Of a stretch of DNA of 8,707 nucleotides, positions 1-6,750 are shown one piece after another. Under the pieces are notes generated by a model. It searched no databases. It was not told the origin of the DNA and worked only from the letters and a program-made list of their open reading frames with translations. The position numbers were made by a program, and so were the translations under genes. The stretch is taken from the NCBI GenBank assembly GCA_937960715.1, contig CALGOO010000336.1, forward strand, positions 1-8,707, given 5' to 3'. This DNA is from an uncultured Candidatus Competibacteraceae bacterium (GTDB lineage: Bacteria; Pseudomonadota; Gammaproteobacteria; Competibacterales; Competibacteraceae). Position 1 is the first letter of the stretch. Each line of letters begins with the position of its first letter.

Positions 1-1445
1 CGTTTGCCCTTGGACGCGTAGAGCTTGAATTTCTGGTGCAGCGGCTCGAACAGATCGGCCAGCTCGCCGGTGGTCTCGCTGCTGCCCAGCAACAGGATGC
101 CCTGCGGATTGAGCGAGAAGTTCATCAGCTCCATGGCCTTGCGCTGCAACACCGGCTGCAGGTAAATCAGCAGGTTGCGGCAACTGACCAGTTCGATGTT
201 GGTGAACGGCGGGTCCTTGATCAGGTTGTGCTGGGCGAACACCACCATCTCGCGAAGCGTGCGGTCCACTTGGTAGTGGTGATCTTCCAGGCGATGGAAA
301 TACTTGGCCAGGTATCCTGGCGGCAGATCGGCGGCGATGCTTTCGGGATAGACGCCGCTGCTGGCGCGCAGGATGGCGTCCCGGTCGATGTCGGTGGCGA
401 AGATCTTGACCTCGAGGCGCTTGCCGAGATTGCCGAGGATCTCGCGGCTGAGCATGGCCAGCGAGTAGGCTTCCTCGCCGGTGGAGCAGCCGGCGACCCA
501 GAAGCGGACCTCGCGGGCCTCCATCCGCTCAAACAAGCGGGGCAGGCAGTGGGCTTCGAGTTCGTCGAACACCTCGCGGTCGCGGAAGAAGCTGGTGACG
601 CCGATGAGCAATTCGCGGTAGAGGGCGGTGACCTCGCCGGAATAGCTTTCCATGAACTTGACGTAGTCGCGCAAGTCGTGAATCTGGTTGACGGTCATGC
701 GCCGCTCGATGCGGCGGACCACGGTGCTGGGCTTGTAGAAGGTGAAGTCGACCCGGGTGCGCTCGCGCAGCAGGGCGAAGATGCGGGTGAGGCCGTCCTC
801 GTCGGGCAGCAGGGTCTGGGGGCGGTCGGTCTTGGCGGCGTAGGGATGGTGGATGAACGACAGCAGCTTGGGCGGCATGTCCTCGGGCGGCAAGATGAAA
901 TCGGCCAGGCCGGTGGCGACGGCGGCGCGCGGCATGCCGTCGAACCGGGCCGATTCCTCGCTCTGCACCATCACCATGCCGCCGGCTTCCTTGATGGCCC
1001 GGATGCCGCGCACCCCGTCGCTGCCGGTGCCCGACAGGATGACGCCGATGGATTTCTCCCCCTGATCGTCGGCCAGCGAGCGCAGGAACACGTCGATGGG
1101 CAGATTGAGCCCGCGCGAGTGATCCGATTCGCTCAACAGCAGCTTGCCGTGGAAGATCGACAGATTCTTCTTGGGCGGGATCAGATAGACCGAGTTGGCC
1201 TCGACCAGCATGCCCTCCTCGGCCCGCCGGACCGGCATGGCGGTGCGCTTGGAGAGCAGCTCGACCATCATGCTCTTGTAGTCGGGCGAAAGATGCTGGA
1301 TGACGATGAAGGCCATGCCGCTGTCGGCCGGCATCGGGGTGAAGAACGACTCCAGCGCCTCGAGTCCGCCGGCCGAGGCGCCCACGCCGATGTAGTAAAT
1401 GGGGGCCGCGTTGTCGGCCCCGGTTCGGGGATCGTGTTCTTGCAT
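1..1445 (-). CDS. CheB/CheR fusion: protein-glutamate methylesterase/methyltransferase (C-terminus outside window)
   Basis: About 481 codons are visible; the gene continues past the left edge. Residues ~16-195 form a CheB methylesterase domain with the Ser-His-Asp triad in place: GVGASAGG (Ser ~24), IQHLSPD (His ~51) and LSGTGSDG (Asp ~143). Residues ~215-475 form a CheR methyltransferase with the SAM-binding motif VAGCSTGEEAYSLA, the acidic FATDID strand and the CRNLLIYL segment. Members of this family have no N-terminal receiver domain and usually carry PAS and often kinase regions after CheR, which would lie in the missing part. CheB removes and CheR adds methyl groups on receptor glutamates; free-standing fusions often serve non-chemotaxis signalling. 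The ATG follows the preceding stop after a single base (TAACATG), with no clear Shine-Dalgarno, which suggests translational coupling to the gene upstream. The start is well supported because homology begins within 15 residues. Confidence 0.95.
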   Translation of the reverse strand, partial: MQEHDPRTGADNAAPIYYIGVGASAGGLEALESFFTPMPADSGMAFIVIQHLSPDYKSMMVELLSKRTAMPVRRAEEGMLVEANSVYLIPPKKNLSIFHGKLLLSESDHSRGLNLPIDVFLRSLADDQGEKSIGVILSGTGSDGVRGIRAIKEAGGMVMVQSEESARFDGMPRAAVATGLADFILPPEDMPPKLLSFIHHPYAAKTDRPQTLLPDEDGLTRIFALLRERTRVDFTFYKPSTVVRRIERRMTVNQIHDLRDYVKFMESYSGEVTALYRELLIGVTSFFRDREVFDELEAHCLPRLFERMEAREVRFWVAGCSTGEEAYSLAMLSREILGNLGKRLEVKIFATDIDRDAILRASSGVYPESIAADLPPGYLAKYFHRLEDHHYQVDRTLREMVVFAQHNLIKDPPFTNIELVSCRNLLIYLQPVLQRKAMELMNFSLNPQGILLLGSSETTGELADLFEPLHQKFKLYASKGK

Positions 1446-1446
1446 G

Positions 1447-1625
1447 TTATTTGTGATCAACGCCCCGCGTGGCGCCCGGCGGGGTTTTCGCCTCGCTGAC
1501 GCTAAAGACACTCCAGCCCCGGTACTGAGCGGTGGCGAACAGCGCCAGAACCAGGATGCCGCTGATCAGATAGCCGCGGTAAAGCACGAGCCAAGGTTCT
1601 CCGGGGTTGGTGGATGATTCGTCAT
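1447..1625 (-). pseudogene. Small single-span membrane protein, apparently frameshifted
   Basis: The ATG at 1625 overlaps the stop of the DUF4178 gene (ATGA), but its frame ends after 19 codons at 1566. A different frame from ~1595 to the stop at 1447 encodes a convincing small membrane protein: PWLVLYRGY, then a hydrophobic stretch LISGILVLALFATA, then QYRGWSVF and a short polar tail. That second frame has no ATG, GTG or TTG between its upstream stop and the membrane segment; the only internal candidate is a GTG just before LYRGY. Adding one base near the AACCTTGG at about 1590-1597 joins the two parts into a 59-residue protein beginning MTNHPPTPENPWLVLYRGYL. Its stop is one base before the CheB/CheR ATG, exactly as expected for a coupled operon gene. 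It may be a true frameshift or a base-calling error. Function unknown; it probably sits in the inner membrane with the DUF4178 protein. Confidence 0.7.
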
Positions 1626-3553
1626 CGGCCGCTCGCCACGCCCTTGCCGGAAGGTCCGTGATCGCTTTCCGCCCAGCGGATACGCTCGAAGGCGCGCACC
1701 CGCCAGCGCAAGATGAGCGGTACGATCGACAAGCCTAGCAGCGCCAGAAAAAAGTTGCTCCAACTCGGTACGTCGCGAAATATCGTCAGGGTGCAGGTCA
1801 CGGTCGGTGAGGACGGGGGTAGTTCGCCTTCGATACTCAAATAGTAGATGCCGGCGGGGATTTCGGACAGCACGGCCTCGTCGCTGGCGTCACCCTCCGA
1901 CCATCGTTCACCTTCGTCCACGCCCTGGTAATAGCCGATCTCGCGGCCAATGGCGTAATGGGCGCCGGTGTCGCGCTCGATCAGCGCCAGGTCCAGATAG
2001 ATCCAGTTGTTGTCGAGATTGGTGTCGGCGCGAAGCACGATGTTGGAATCGCGTCCGCTCAACGCGAACGGCTCGCTGGTCAGCGTCTTGTCCTTGGTGT
2101 CGGCGCCGAAGAAGAAGGTTTGTTGATGGACTCGCTGGTCGGAAGACAGGGCGATGGTCGCGATTTGGCCGAGCAACAAGATGCCCAGGAACAGCCAGCG
2201 CAACCGCCGGAATTTGGGTTGCTGGGCCTCGTAAGGCGAGGGTTGGCAGGCGCCGACTCCGATGCGCGCGGGCAGCGGCGATTCCAGCGAGAACGCGACC
2301 TTGATCGTTTCGGGCTCGATGTATTCGGCCCGCGACCAGATGGCCTCCTTGTCGGTGAACTCCAGGCTCAATTGGTGGGGCGGGGCGATATAGTCCCGGA
2401 TCTCGCAGCGTTCGCCGACTTTCACTCGCCAATAGAATTCGCCCAGCACGTAGTTGACCCTGGCCTTGGCGGTTTGGAAATGCCGATACATCCGACCCTG
2501 GTGGGAAGCACGGCCACGCGCGCCATACCCGGTCACCAACGGCGGTTCGGTGAGGGTATGCGCCAGGCTCCAATGGCCGTCGTACTCCACCAGCCAGCGA
2601 AATCCGTGTTCCCGATGAAACAGCAGGGTTTCACTCCATTCGTAATCTATGCCCTCCACCGTCACGCACCGCCGCAGGTAACCGATGGCGTCGAATTCGA
2701 TATTTTCCAGCTTGCCTCGCGTTCCCAGCGGGATCGGTGGCTTGTGTTTGGTTTTGGCCTTGAAGGTGGACAGGATGCGAAAGTTCTCGTCCGTGATGTC
2801 GATGATGGAGCCGCAGGTCCCGCAGGCCAGGGTTTCGGTGTGGCCCTTGGCGCGGATGGTCAGGGAACCGCCGCAACCGGGACATTGGAAGGCCTGCGCC
2901 TGAATGCCGGCGTCGGACTCCCAGCCGGCTGGCCTGGTTTCCCGCAGCCGGGTCAGCTTGAGATCGTTGAACCGGACTTGTTCGCCGATGAACACCAGCG
3001 GTGGATCTTCGCTGTAATCCAAGGTGGCGAACGCATTGCCGGCCGCTTGCAAATCCACGACCGGCGCGTCGTAGCCGGCTCCGACCCGGATCGGCAATTC
3101 GCCCTCGCCGGCGATGCAGCGGGCGGTTTCGATGTTGGCAACCTGAAATACGCGGCCTTTCAGGGTTACGGTTTGGCCGGTGCGCAATTCCGGAAAGGGT
3201 GGTAGTGGTTCCGGCGGCCGGATCGGAAAGGTGACCGCGTAATTGCCTAGTGTTTCGCCCAGCCAGCCGCCACGCTGGTTGTCGAATGACAGATACCATT
3301 CGTTCCAGATGCCTTGGCTGTAGTGTGACTGGATGCGCCCGACCACAGTGAAGCGACTCTTGCGGTAGATGCCCTCGGTTCCAATCTGGATCGGTGAGAC
3401 GTCCGGTAGCAACTCCGCCATCTTGCCAATGTTTTCCAGCGCCAAATCGTGGCGGATCAGGGTGCTTTTGCAGTAGGCGCAAACGGTCAGGATGGAAATG
3501 GCCGATTGAAAGTGGATTATGGCCCCGCAGGAAGGGCAATTGGTGGTTTTCAT
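1622..3553 (-). CDS. DUF4178 membrane protein with two zinc ribbons
   Basis: A 643-residue protein with a modular layout. A first zinc ribbon uses C6/C9 and C25/C28, and a first DUF4178-like beta domain lies at about 55-200 (IYRKSRFTVVGRIQ, WNEWYLSF). A second zinc ribbon uses C224/C227 and C244/C247, followed by a second DUF4178-like domain at about 272-425 (FDAIGYLRR, YEWSETLLF, FRWLVEY). A membrane helix (~452-470) leads to a domain of about 130 residues that should be periplasmic, then a second helix (~600-617) and a short basic tail. Zinc ribbons and DUF4178 domains therefore face the cytoplasm. The biochemical role of DUF4178 is not known to me; such genes often sit near DUF350 and polyamine-synthesis genes, which are not in this window. 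No strong ribosome site precedes the ATG, but the ribbon begins at residue 6, which fixes the start. Its stop overlaps the next gene's ATG. Confidence 0.85.
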   Translation of the reverse strand: MKTTNCPSCGAIIHFQSAISILTVCAYCKSTLIRHDLALENIGKMAELLPDVSPIQIGTEGIYRKSRFTVVGRIQSHYSQGIWNEWYLSFDNQRGGWLGETLGNYAVTFPIRPPEPLPPFPELRTGQTVTLKGRVFQVANIETARCIAGEGELPIRVGAGYDAPVVDLQAAGNAFATLDYSEDPPLVFIGEQVRFNDLKLTRLRETRPAGWESDAGIQAQAFQCPGCGGSLTIRAKGHTETLACGTCGSIIDITDENFRILSTFKAKTKHKPPIPLGTRGKLENIEFDAIGYLRRCVTVEGIDYEWSETLLFHREHGFRWLVEYDGHWSLAHTLTEPPLVTGYGARGRASHQGRMYRHFQTAKARVNYVLGEFYWRVKVGERCEIRDYIAPPHQLSLEFTDKEAIWSRAEYIEPETIKVAFSLESPLPARIGVGACQPSPYEAQQPKFRRLRWLFLGILLLGQIATIALSSDQRVHQQTFFFGADTKDKTLTSEPFALSGRDSNIVLRADTNLDNNWIYLDLALIERDTGAHYAIGREIGYYQGVDEGERWSEGDASDEAVLSEIPAGIYYLSIEGELPPSSPTVTCTLTIFRDVPSWSNFFLALLGLSIVPLILRWRVRAFERIRWAESDHGPSGKGVASGR

Positions 3554-3567
3554 TTTTATATCATCAT

Positions 3568-3599
3568 CTAAATGTATTTAGCAAGATAACAGACTTCAA
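3568..3599 (-). promoter_or_regulatory. Putative promoter of the DUF4178 operon with palindrome over the -10
   Basis: On the minus strand, TTGAAG (3594-3599), a 17-base spacer and TACATT (3571-3576) give a plausible sigma-70 promoter starting 18 or more bases before the DUF4178 ATG. The -10 lies inside a perfect 6-2-6 palindrome, CTAAATGTATTTAG (3568-3581), which could be an operator or may be chance in AT-rich DNA. The boxes are only moderate matches to consensus. Confidence 0.35.
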
Positions 3600-3612
3600 C
3601 CCGTTCCAAGAG

Positions 3613-3648
3613 TATGAATCAATAAAAATTACGTAATATGTATTCATA
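3613..3648. repeat. AT-rich inverted repeat and short palindrome between divergent genes
   Basis: TATGAAT (3613-3619) is repeated inverted as ATTCATA (3642-3648), with the 10-bp palindrome ATTACGTAAT (3628-3637) between the arms. This lies midway between the divergent DUF4178 and recombinase genes, where transcription factors for both would bind. The arms are short and the region is AT-rich, so chance is a fair alternative. Confidence 0.3.
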
Positions 3649-3674
3649 ATAAATCTGCGAGAAAAAATTTAAAT

Positions 3675-3702
3675 TTGACATTACGGAAATAATGTCAAGA
3701 AT
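3675..3702 (+). promoter_or_regulatory. Recombinase promoter overlapping a perfect 9-6-9 inverted repeat (dif-like)
   Basis: TTGACATTA (3675-3683) and TAATGTCAA (3690-3698) are perfect inverted arms around the 6-base spacer CGGAAA. The first arm starts with a consensus -35 box TTGACA; a 16-base gap leads to AAGAAT (3697-3702), a 4/6 match to a -10 box. Two readings fit: an operator that lets a protein, perhaps the recombinase, block its own promoter, or a recombination core. The second resembles dif, which has two 11-bp arms around 6 bp, and TAATGTCAA is close to the XerD half-site TTATGTTAA. If used as a promoter, the ATG at 3692 would be too close and translation would start at 3746. Confidence 0.5.
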
Positions 3703-3745
3703 CTTGAAGCCATGGAAACTCAATCTTCCCAAGCAGGAATCCATC

Positions 3746-4987
3746 ATGTTTACCAAGCTTCATCTTATGCAATTATCAGGATCACTCCCAGTTCTACCCA
3801 ATCTGCTTGGGGAGAATGCCCAGCCTCTCGATCTACCTTCCAATCTGGACGGTAGTATGGGTAGCAATCGTAATCACACTATAGTCAACCGAGCACAAAT
3901 CGCTGCCCGTACCGACCCGGAAGCCATCCGAGTCTGGCTGGCCCGCTACGCCGATACGCCTACGACCTTTCAAAACTACCGTAAGGAAGCCGAGCGGTTA
4001 TTGCTATGGGCTCTGGTGGAACTTGGCAAGCCACTTTCCTCCCTCACCCAGGAGGACTTGCTGCACTATCAACGGTTCCTGGCCAACCCATACCCACCCG
4101 AGCGCTGGATCATACCCACAAATCATCGAGCTGGCCGCCAGGACCCCCGTTGGCGACCATTCTCCGGTCCGCTTTCCCCCGCTAGCCAGCGCCAGGCGAT
4201 GGTTGTGCTGAATACGCTGTTTTCCTGGCTAGTCGCCGCAGGTTATCTGATCGGTAACCCTTTGGCGCTCTCGCGGCGGCGAGCTCGTCTGACCCCACCT
4301 CATATTACTCGTTATCTCCCCAATGATTTGTGGGTCATGGTTAAGACCACCATCGAGTCGCTGCCACGAAGGACGTCCCGTGATCAGGCGCATTACCATC
4401 GAGTCCGCTGGCTGTTCTCGCTATTGTATTTGTGTGGTCTGCGGGTCTCGGAGGTAACTGGTGGCGTCATGGGTAATTTTTTCCATCGCATCGATTCGGA
4501 CGGTCGAGAATGCTGGTGGCTAGAGGTCGTTGGTAAGAGCAGTAAAATCCGGCTGGTGCCAGCAACTGACGAGCTACTGGAGGAGCTGGTTCGCTACCGC
4601 CAATCTCAAGACTTGCCGCCTCTGCCACAGCTTGGTGAACTCACGCCATTATTACTTCCCATTGGTGGCCAACGCCGTTCGTTAACCCGCGCGGCGGTGC
4701 ATCTAATTGTCAAGGCTATATTCGCGCGCGCGGCTAGACAGTTGGGTATGGCTGATCCAGATCGGCTAGAGCAGGCTAGGCGGCTGGAACGAGCCTCGAC
4801 ACACTGGCTACGGCATACGGCAGGCTCGCGTATGGCTGATGCCAATCTTGACTTGCGTCATGTGCGTGACAACCTGGGCCATACTACGCTTGGCATCACC
4901 AGTCGGTATCTGCATACCGAGGATGATGTCCGGCATTGCGAGACTGAGCGGCGGCATCGTTTGGATTGGGATGTGGATGTTGGGTGA
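3746..4987 (+). CDS. Tyrosine-type site-specific recombinase/integrase (XerD-like)
   Basis: A 413-residue recombinase. Residues ~50-175 form the SAM-like core-binding domain, and ~185-395 the catalytic domain. All catalytic residues are visible, numbered from this start: Arg233 (CGLRVSE), Lys264 (VVGKSSK), His353 and Arg356 (HWLRH), His379 (NLGH) and the nucleophile Tyr388 (SRYLH). It should break and rejoin DNA through a 3'-phosphotyrosine link. I chose the ATG at 3746 because AGGA (3735-3738) lies 7 bases upstream; the in-frame ATG at 3692 would add 18 residues but lies inside the palindrome and promoter. No transposase, excisionase, phage or cassette genes accompany it. Codon use looks less G/C-biased than in the neighbours and the flanks are AT-rich, which suggests acquisition. 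Distinguishing integrase, resolvase and orphan Xer homologue is not possible from sequence alone. Confidence 0.92.
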   Translation: MFTKLHLMQLSGSLPVLPNLLGENAQPLDLPSNLDGSMGSNRNHTIVNRAQIAARTDPEAIRVWLARYADTPTTFQNYRKEAERLLLWALVELGKPLSSLTQEDLLHYQRFLANPYPPERWIIPTNHRAGRQDPRWRPFSGPLSPASQRQAMVVLNTLFSWLVAAGYLIGNPLALSRRRARLTPPHITRYLPNDLWVMVKTTIESLPRRTSRDQAHYHRVRWLFSLLYLCGLRVSEVTGGVMGNFFHRIDSDGRECWWLEVVGKSSKIRLVPATDELLEELVRYRQSQDLPPLPQLGELTPLLLPIGGQRRSLTRAAVHLIVKAIFARAARQLGMADPDRLEQARRLERASTHWLRHTAGSRMADANLDLRHVRDNLGHTTLGITSRYLHTEDDVRHCETERRHRLDWDVDVG

Positions 4988-5150
4988 GATTTATTAAGAT
5001 GATGTTATAAAAATACATTTATAAAGCAGAATACAACTGACAATGTTGCACAAGCACATCAGCATCGCTCATTTTTTATCCAGCGCCTGTCCATGTTAAC
5101 AACCCCACGATTTTTCAAGCCCTGCCATTCACGCCCCGATCCAGCACCAA

Positions 5151-5179
5151 AAGTTATCCACAGCTTCTGTGGATAACTT
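5151..5179. repeat. Perfect 13-bp palindrome formed by two opposed consensus DnaA boxes
   Basis: AAGTTATCCACAG (5151-5163) and CTGTGGATAACTT (5167-5179) are exact inverted repeats with a 3-base loop. Each arm holds a full consensus DnaA box: TTATCCACA at 5154-5162 and its complement TGTGGATAA at 5168-5176. It could bind DnaA or form a DNA/RNA hairpin. On the minus strand the hairpin is followed by TTTT, so it might also weakly terminate the kinase operon. No replication genes (dnaA, dnaN, rep, par) are nearby, which argues against a chromosomal origin. Confidence 0.75.
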
Positions 5180-5188
5180 AACAAGGCT

Positions 5189-5331
5189 CCTCCTGTAAAT
5201 TTTCCTGTGATCCGAGCTGCGGTTCGGGCAAGCGTAGGGTACACCCATCAGCAGGATCAATAGGTTGAGCGGCGAGTTTACGGTCTAGCCCACGCTCGAA
5301 CCCTCGCCATCACAGGAAAATTTACAGGAGG
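5189..5331. repeat. 143-bp long imperfect hairpin with perfect 23-bp outer arms
   Basis: The outer arms (5189-5211 and 5309-5331) are perfect inverted repeats of 23 bp. Each contains two copies of ACAGGA spaced 12 bases apart around AAATTT. Pairing continues inward with CGAG/CTCG (5213-5216 with 5303-5306), GGTTCG/CGAACC (5221-5226 with 5297-5302), AGCGT/ACGCT (5231-5235 with 5292-5296) and GGG/CCC (5237-5239 with 5289-5291). The larger unpaired bulges are on the left strand, and a loop of about 49 bases closes it. Possible identities are a small non-autonomous element with terminal inverted repeats, a folded recombination site used by the adjacent recombinase, or an RNA structure at the 3' end of the kinase transcript. 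I see no clear target-site duplication. Confidence 0.75.
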
Positions 5332-5346
5332 GAACAGCATGGGGGG

Positions 5347-6744
5347 TCAGTCGGCGGTATCTGGCGGCATGCGTTTGAGGAAGGCCGCTCGGTCCGCGGC
5401 AGTTGGAATATGCTCCGCCAACCGCTGATACAATTCCTGAGATGTCCGGGCCTTGACGGCGATCTGTTTGACCAGCACCTTGGCGATGGGGCCCAGGTAG
5501 ACCGCCAAATCCCGCCGGGCGGCCTCCAGCACGAACTGCTCGAACGACCCCAGCGACCCGCTCATCTGACTGCCCATTACCGAGGCGCCGGTCGCCGTCC
5601 CCAAACCGCCCGCGGTACCCTCGAGCACCGTCCGCATCCGCCGCTGGAACAACAAACGGTTCGGTTCGCCGGGAATCGCCGTCATCAACTGCTGGACCAA
5701 TTCCGCCGGGCTGCCGACCTGGAGCGCGGTCCGGCGTACCAGCACTCTCGCAACCGGCCCCAGAATCTCGACCAACCAGCGCTCGGCTCGTTCCAGCAGG
5801 GCCGGATCCCAACCCGGCGGAGCGCCCGCCGGTGGATCGGGCGCCTGGACCGGCGCCACTCGAACCGGCGCGGCGCCATCGGTCGCCTCGCGCTCCATCA
5901 ACCTCAGCCCTCCCAGAGCGGCGATGAACGCGCTGGCATCCTGAAACCGGTCGTCCGGCGCCTTGGCCAACGCCCGGTTCAACACCACATCCAGCCCCGG
6001 CGGCAACTGGGGATTCAACACCGTGGCCTGACGCGGCGGTTCATTCAATACCTGATACATCATCTCGCTGGCGCTGCGCCCGTCGAAGGGCCGCACGCCG
6101 GTCAACATCTCGAACAGCACCACGGCGGCGGCGTAGAGATCGGTGCGCCGGTCGGTTTCCTCACCTCGAAACTGCTCGGGCGCCATATAGCCGGGCGTAC
6201 CCACCGCCATCCCATCCTGAGTCAGGCCGATACCCGCCTCCAACCGGGCGATGCCGAAATCGGTCACTTTCACCTGGTTGTCCACCAGCAAGATGATGTT
6301 ACCGGGCTTGATATCGCGATGCACCACGCCGGAAGCATGAGCATGGCCGAGCGCCCGCAGCACCTGGACGATCACCGACACGGCATTGGTCAACGGCAGC
6401 GGCTTGCGTTCCTTCAGATAATCGCGCAGTTCCCGGCCCTTCACGTACTCCATGACGATATAGGGCGCGTTCTCTTCCTCGCCGTACTCGAACACCGTGA
6501 CGATATTGGGATGCAGGCAGCGGCCCGCGGCCCGCACCTCACGGTGGAACCGCGCCAGCCACTCGGCACCTTCCACGCCCTGCAACAGACGGCGATGAAT
6601 GGTCTTGATCGCGACCGGGCGGTCGATCGCGGTATCGTGGCCCAGATAGACCACGCCCATGGCGCCGCGGCCCAGCAGACCGGTCACTCGATAACGGCCG
6701 ATGCGTGGCGGCAGCGTGACGCTGACTTCGCCGCTGGCGCTCAT
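5347..6744 (-). CDS. Hanks-type Ser/Thr protein kinase with duplicated C-terminal helical module
   Basis: A 465-residue soluble kinase. The kinase domain (~17-280) has the glycine loop GRGAMG (25-30), catalytic VAIK Lys47, a likely helix-C Glu69, HRDIKPGN (Asp144, Asn149), DFG (162-164) and APE (188-190). An intact RD motif and activation segment suggest activity controlled by phosphorylation. A Pro/Ala-rich linker (~290-312) leads to two related modules at ~313-370 and ~402-459; they share LGPVARVLV / LGPIAKVLV and QQLMTAIP / QRLAEHIP and each end in RRM/KRM. A Gly/Ser-rich linker (~376-400) separates them. No membrane helix is present, unlike PknB-type kinases with extracellular domains, so the input probably comes from the membrane sensor whose stop lies 6 bases upstream. 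The start follows a GAGG at that stop. Substrates cannot be inferred. Confidence 0.95.
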   Translation of the reverse strand: MSASGEVSVTLPPRIGRYRVTGLLGRGAMGVVYLGHDTAIDRPVAIKTIHRRLLQGVEGAEWLARFHREVRAAGRCLHPNIVTVFEYGEEENAPYIVMEYVKGRELRDYLKERKPLPLTNAVSVIVQVLRALGHAHASGVVHRDIKPGNIILLVDNQVKVTDFGIARLEAGIGLTQDGMAVGTPGYMAPEQFRGEETDRRTDLYAAAVVLFEMLTGVRPFDGRSASEMMYQVLNEPPRQATVLNPQLPPGLDVVLNRALAKAPDDRFQDASAFIAALGGLRLMEREATDGAAPVRVAPVQAPDPPAGAPPGWDPALLERAERWLVEILGPVARVLVRRTALQVGSPAELVQQLMTAIPGEPNRLLFQRRMRTVLEGTAGGLGTATGASVMGSQMSGSLGSFEQFVLEAARRDLAVYLGPIAKVLVKQIAVKARTSQELYQRLAEHIPTAADRAAFLKRMPPDTAD

Positions 6745-6750
6745 CCCGCC

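Larger units (their letters stand above)
4988..5346. other. Non-coding region between convergent recombinase and kinase genes
   Basis: About 360 bases without a credible gene. The first ~50 bases are strongly AT-rich (around TTATAAAAATACATTTATAA). A partial DnaA-box match, TTATCCAGC, lies at 5076-5084. Then come the DnaA-box palindrome (5151-5179) and the long hairpin element (5189-5331), which ends 15 bases from the kinase stop. The region lies between the 3' ends of two convergent genes, so ordinary promoters are not expected, yet it carries most of the non-coding structure in the window. Confidence 0.7.

Noticed and set aside
36..1499. Long plus-strand open frame opposite CheB/CheR
   Set aside because: It is the antisense shadow of a clearly recognisable CheB/CheR gene; its composition (runs of A, G, H, Q, D) is typical of reversed GC-rich coding DNA.
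1958..3205. 415-codon plus-strand open frame opposite DUF4178
   Set aside because: Shadow of the minus-strand gene, which has two zinc ribbons and membrane helices in the expected order.
5151..5179. Call as chromosomal oriC
   Set aside because: Only two perfect DnaA boxes plus a partial one, and no dnaA, dnaN, gidA, rpmH or par genes nearby.
5285..5310. GGGTTCGAGC on the minus strand, resembling a tRNA T-loop
   Set aside because: No flanking T-stem, anticodon arm or acceptor stem can be built; the bases pair within the long hairpin instead.
5189..5331. Call as a true MITE/insertion element
   Set aside because: Terminal inverted repeats are good, but I see no target-site duplication at the borders and cannot test copy number, so it is reported as a structured repeat only.
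5326..5428. Plus-strand AGGAGG followed 7 bases later by ATG 5339 and a 29-codon ORF
   Set aside because: The AGGAGG is part of the inverted-repeat arm, and the ORF lies antisense to the kinase end with no protein-like features; likely coincidence.
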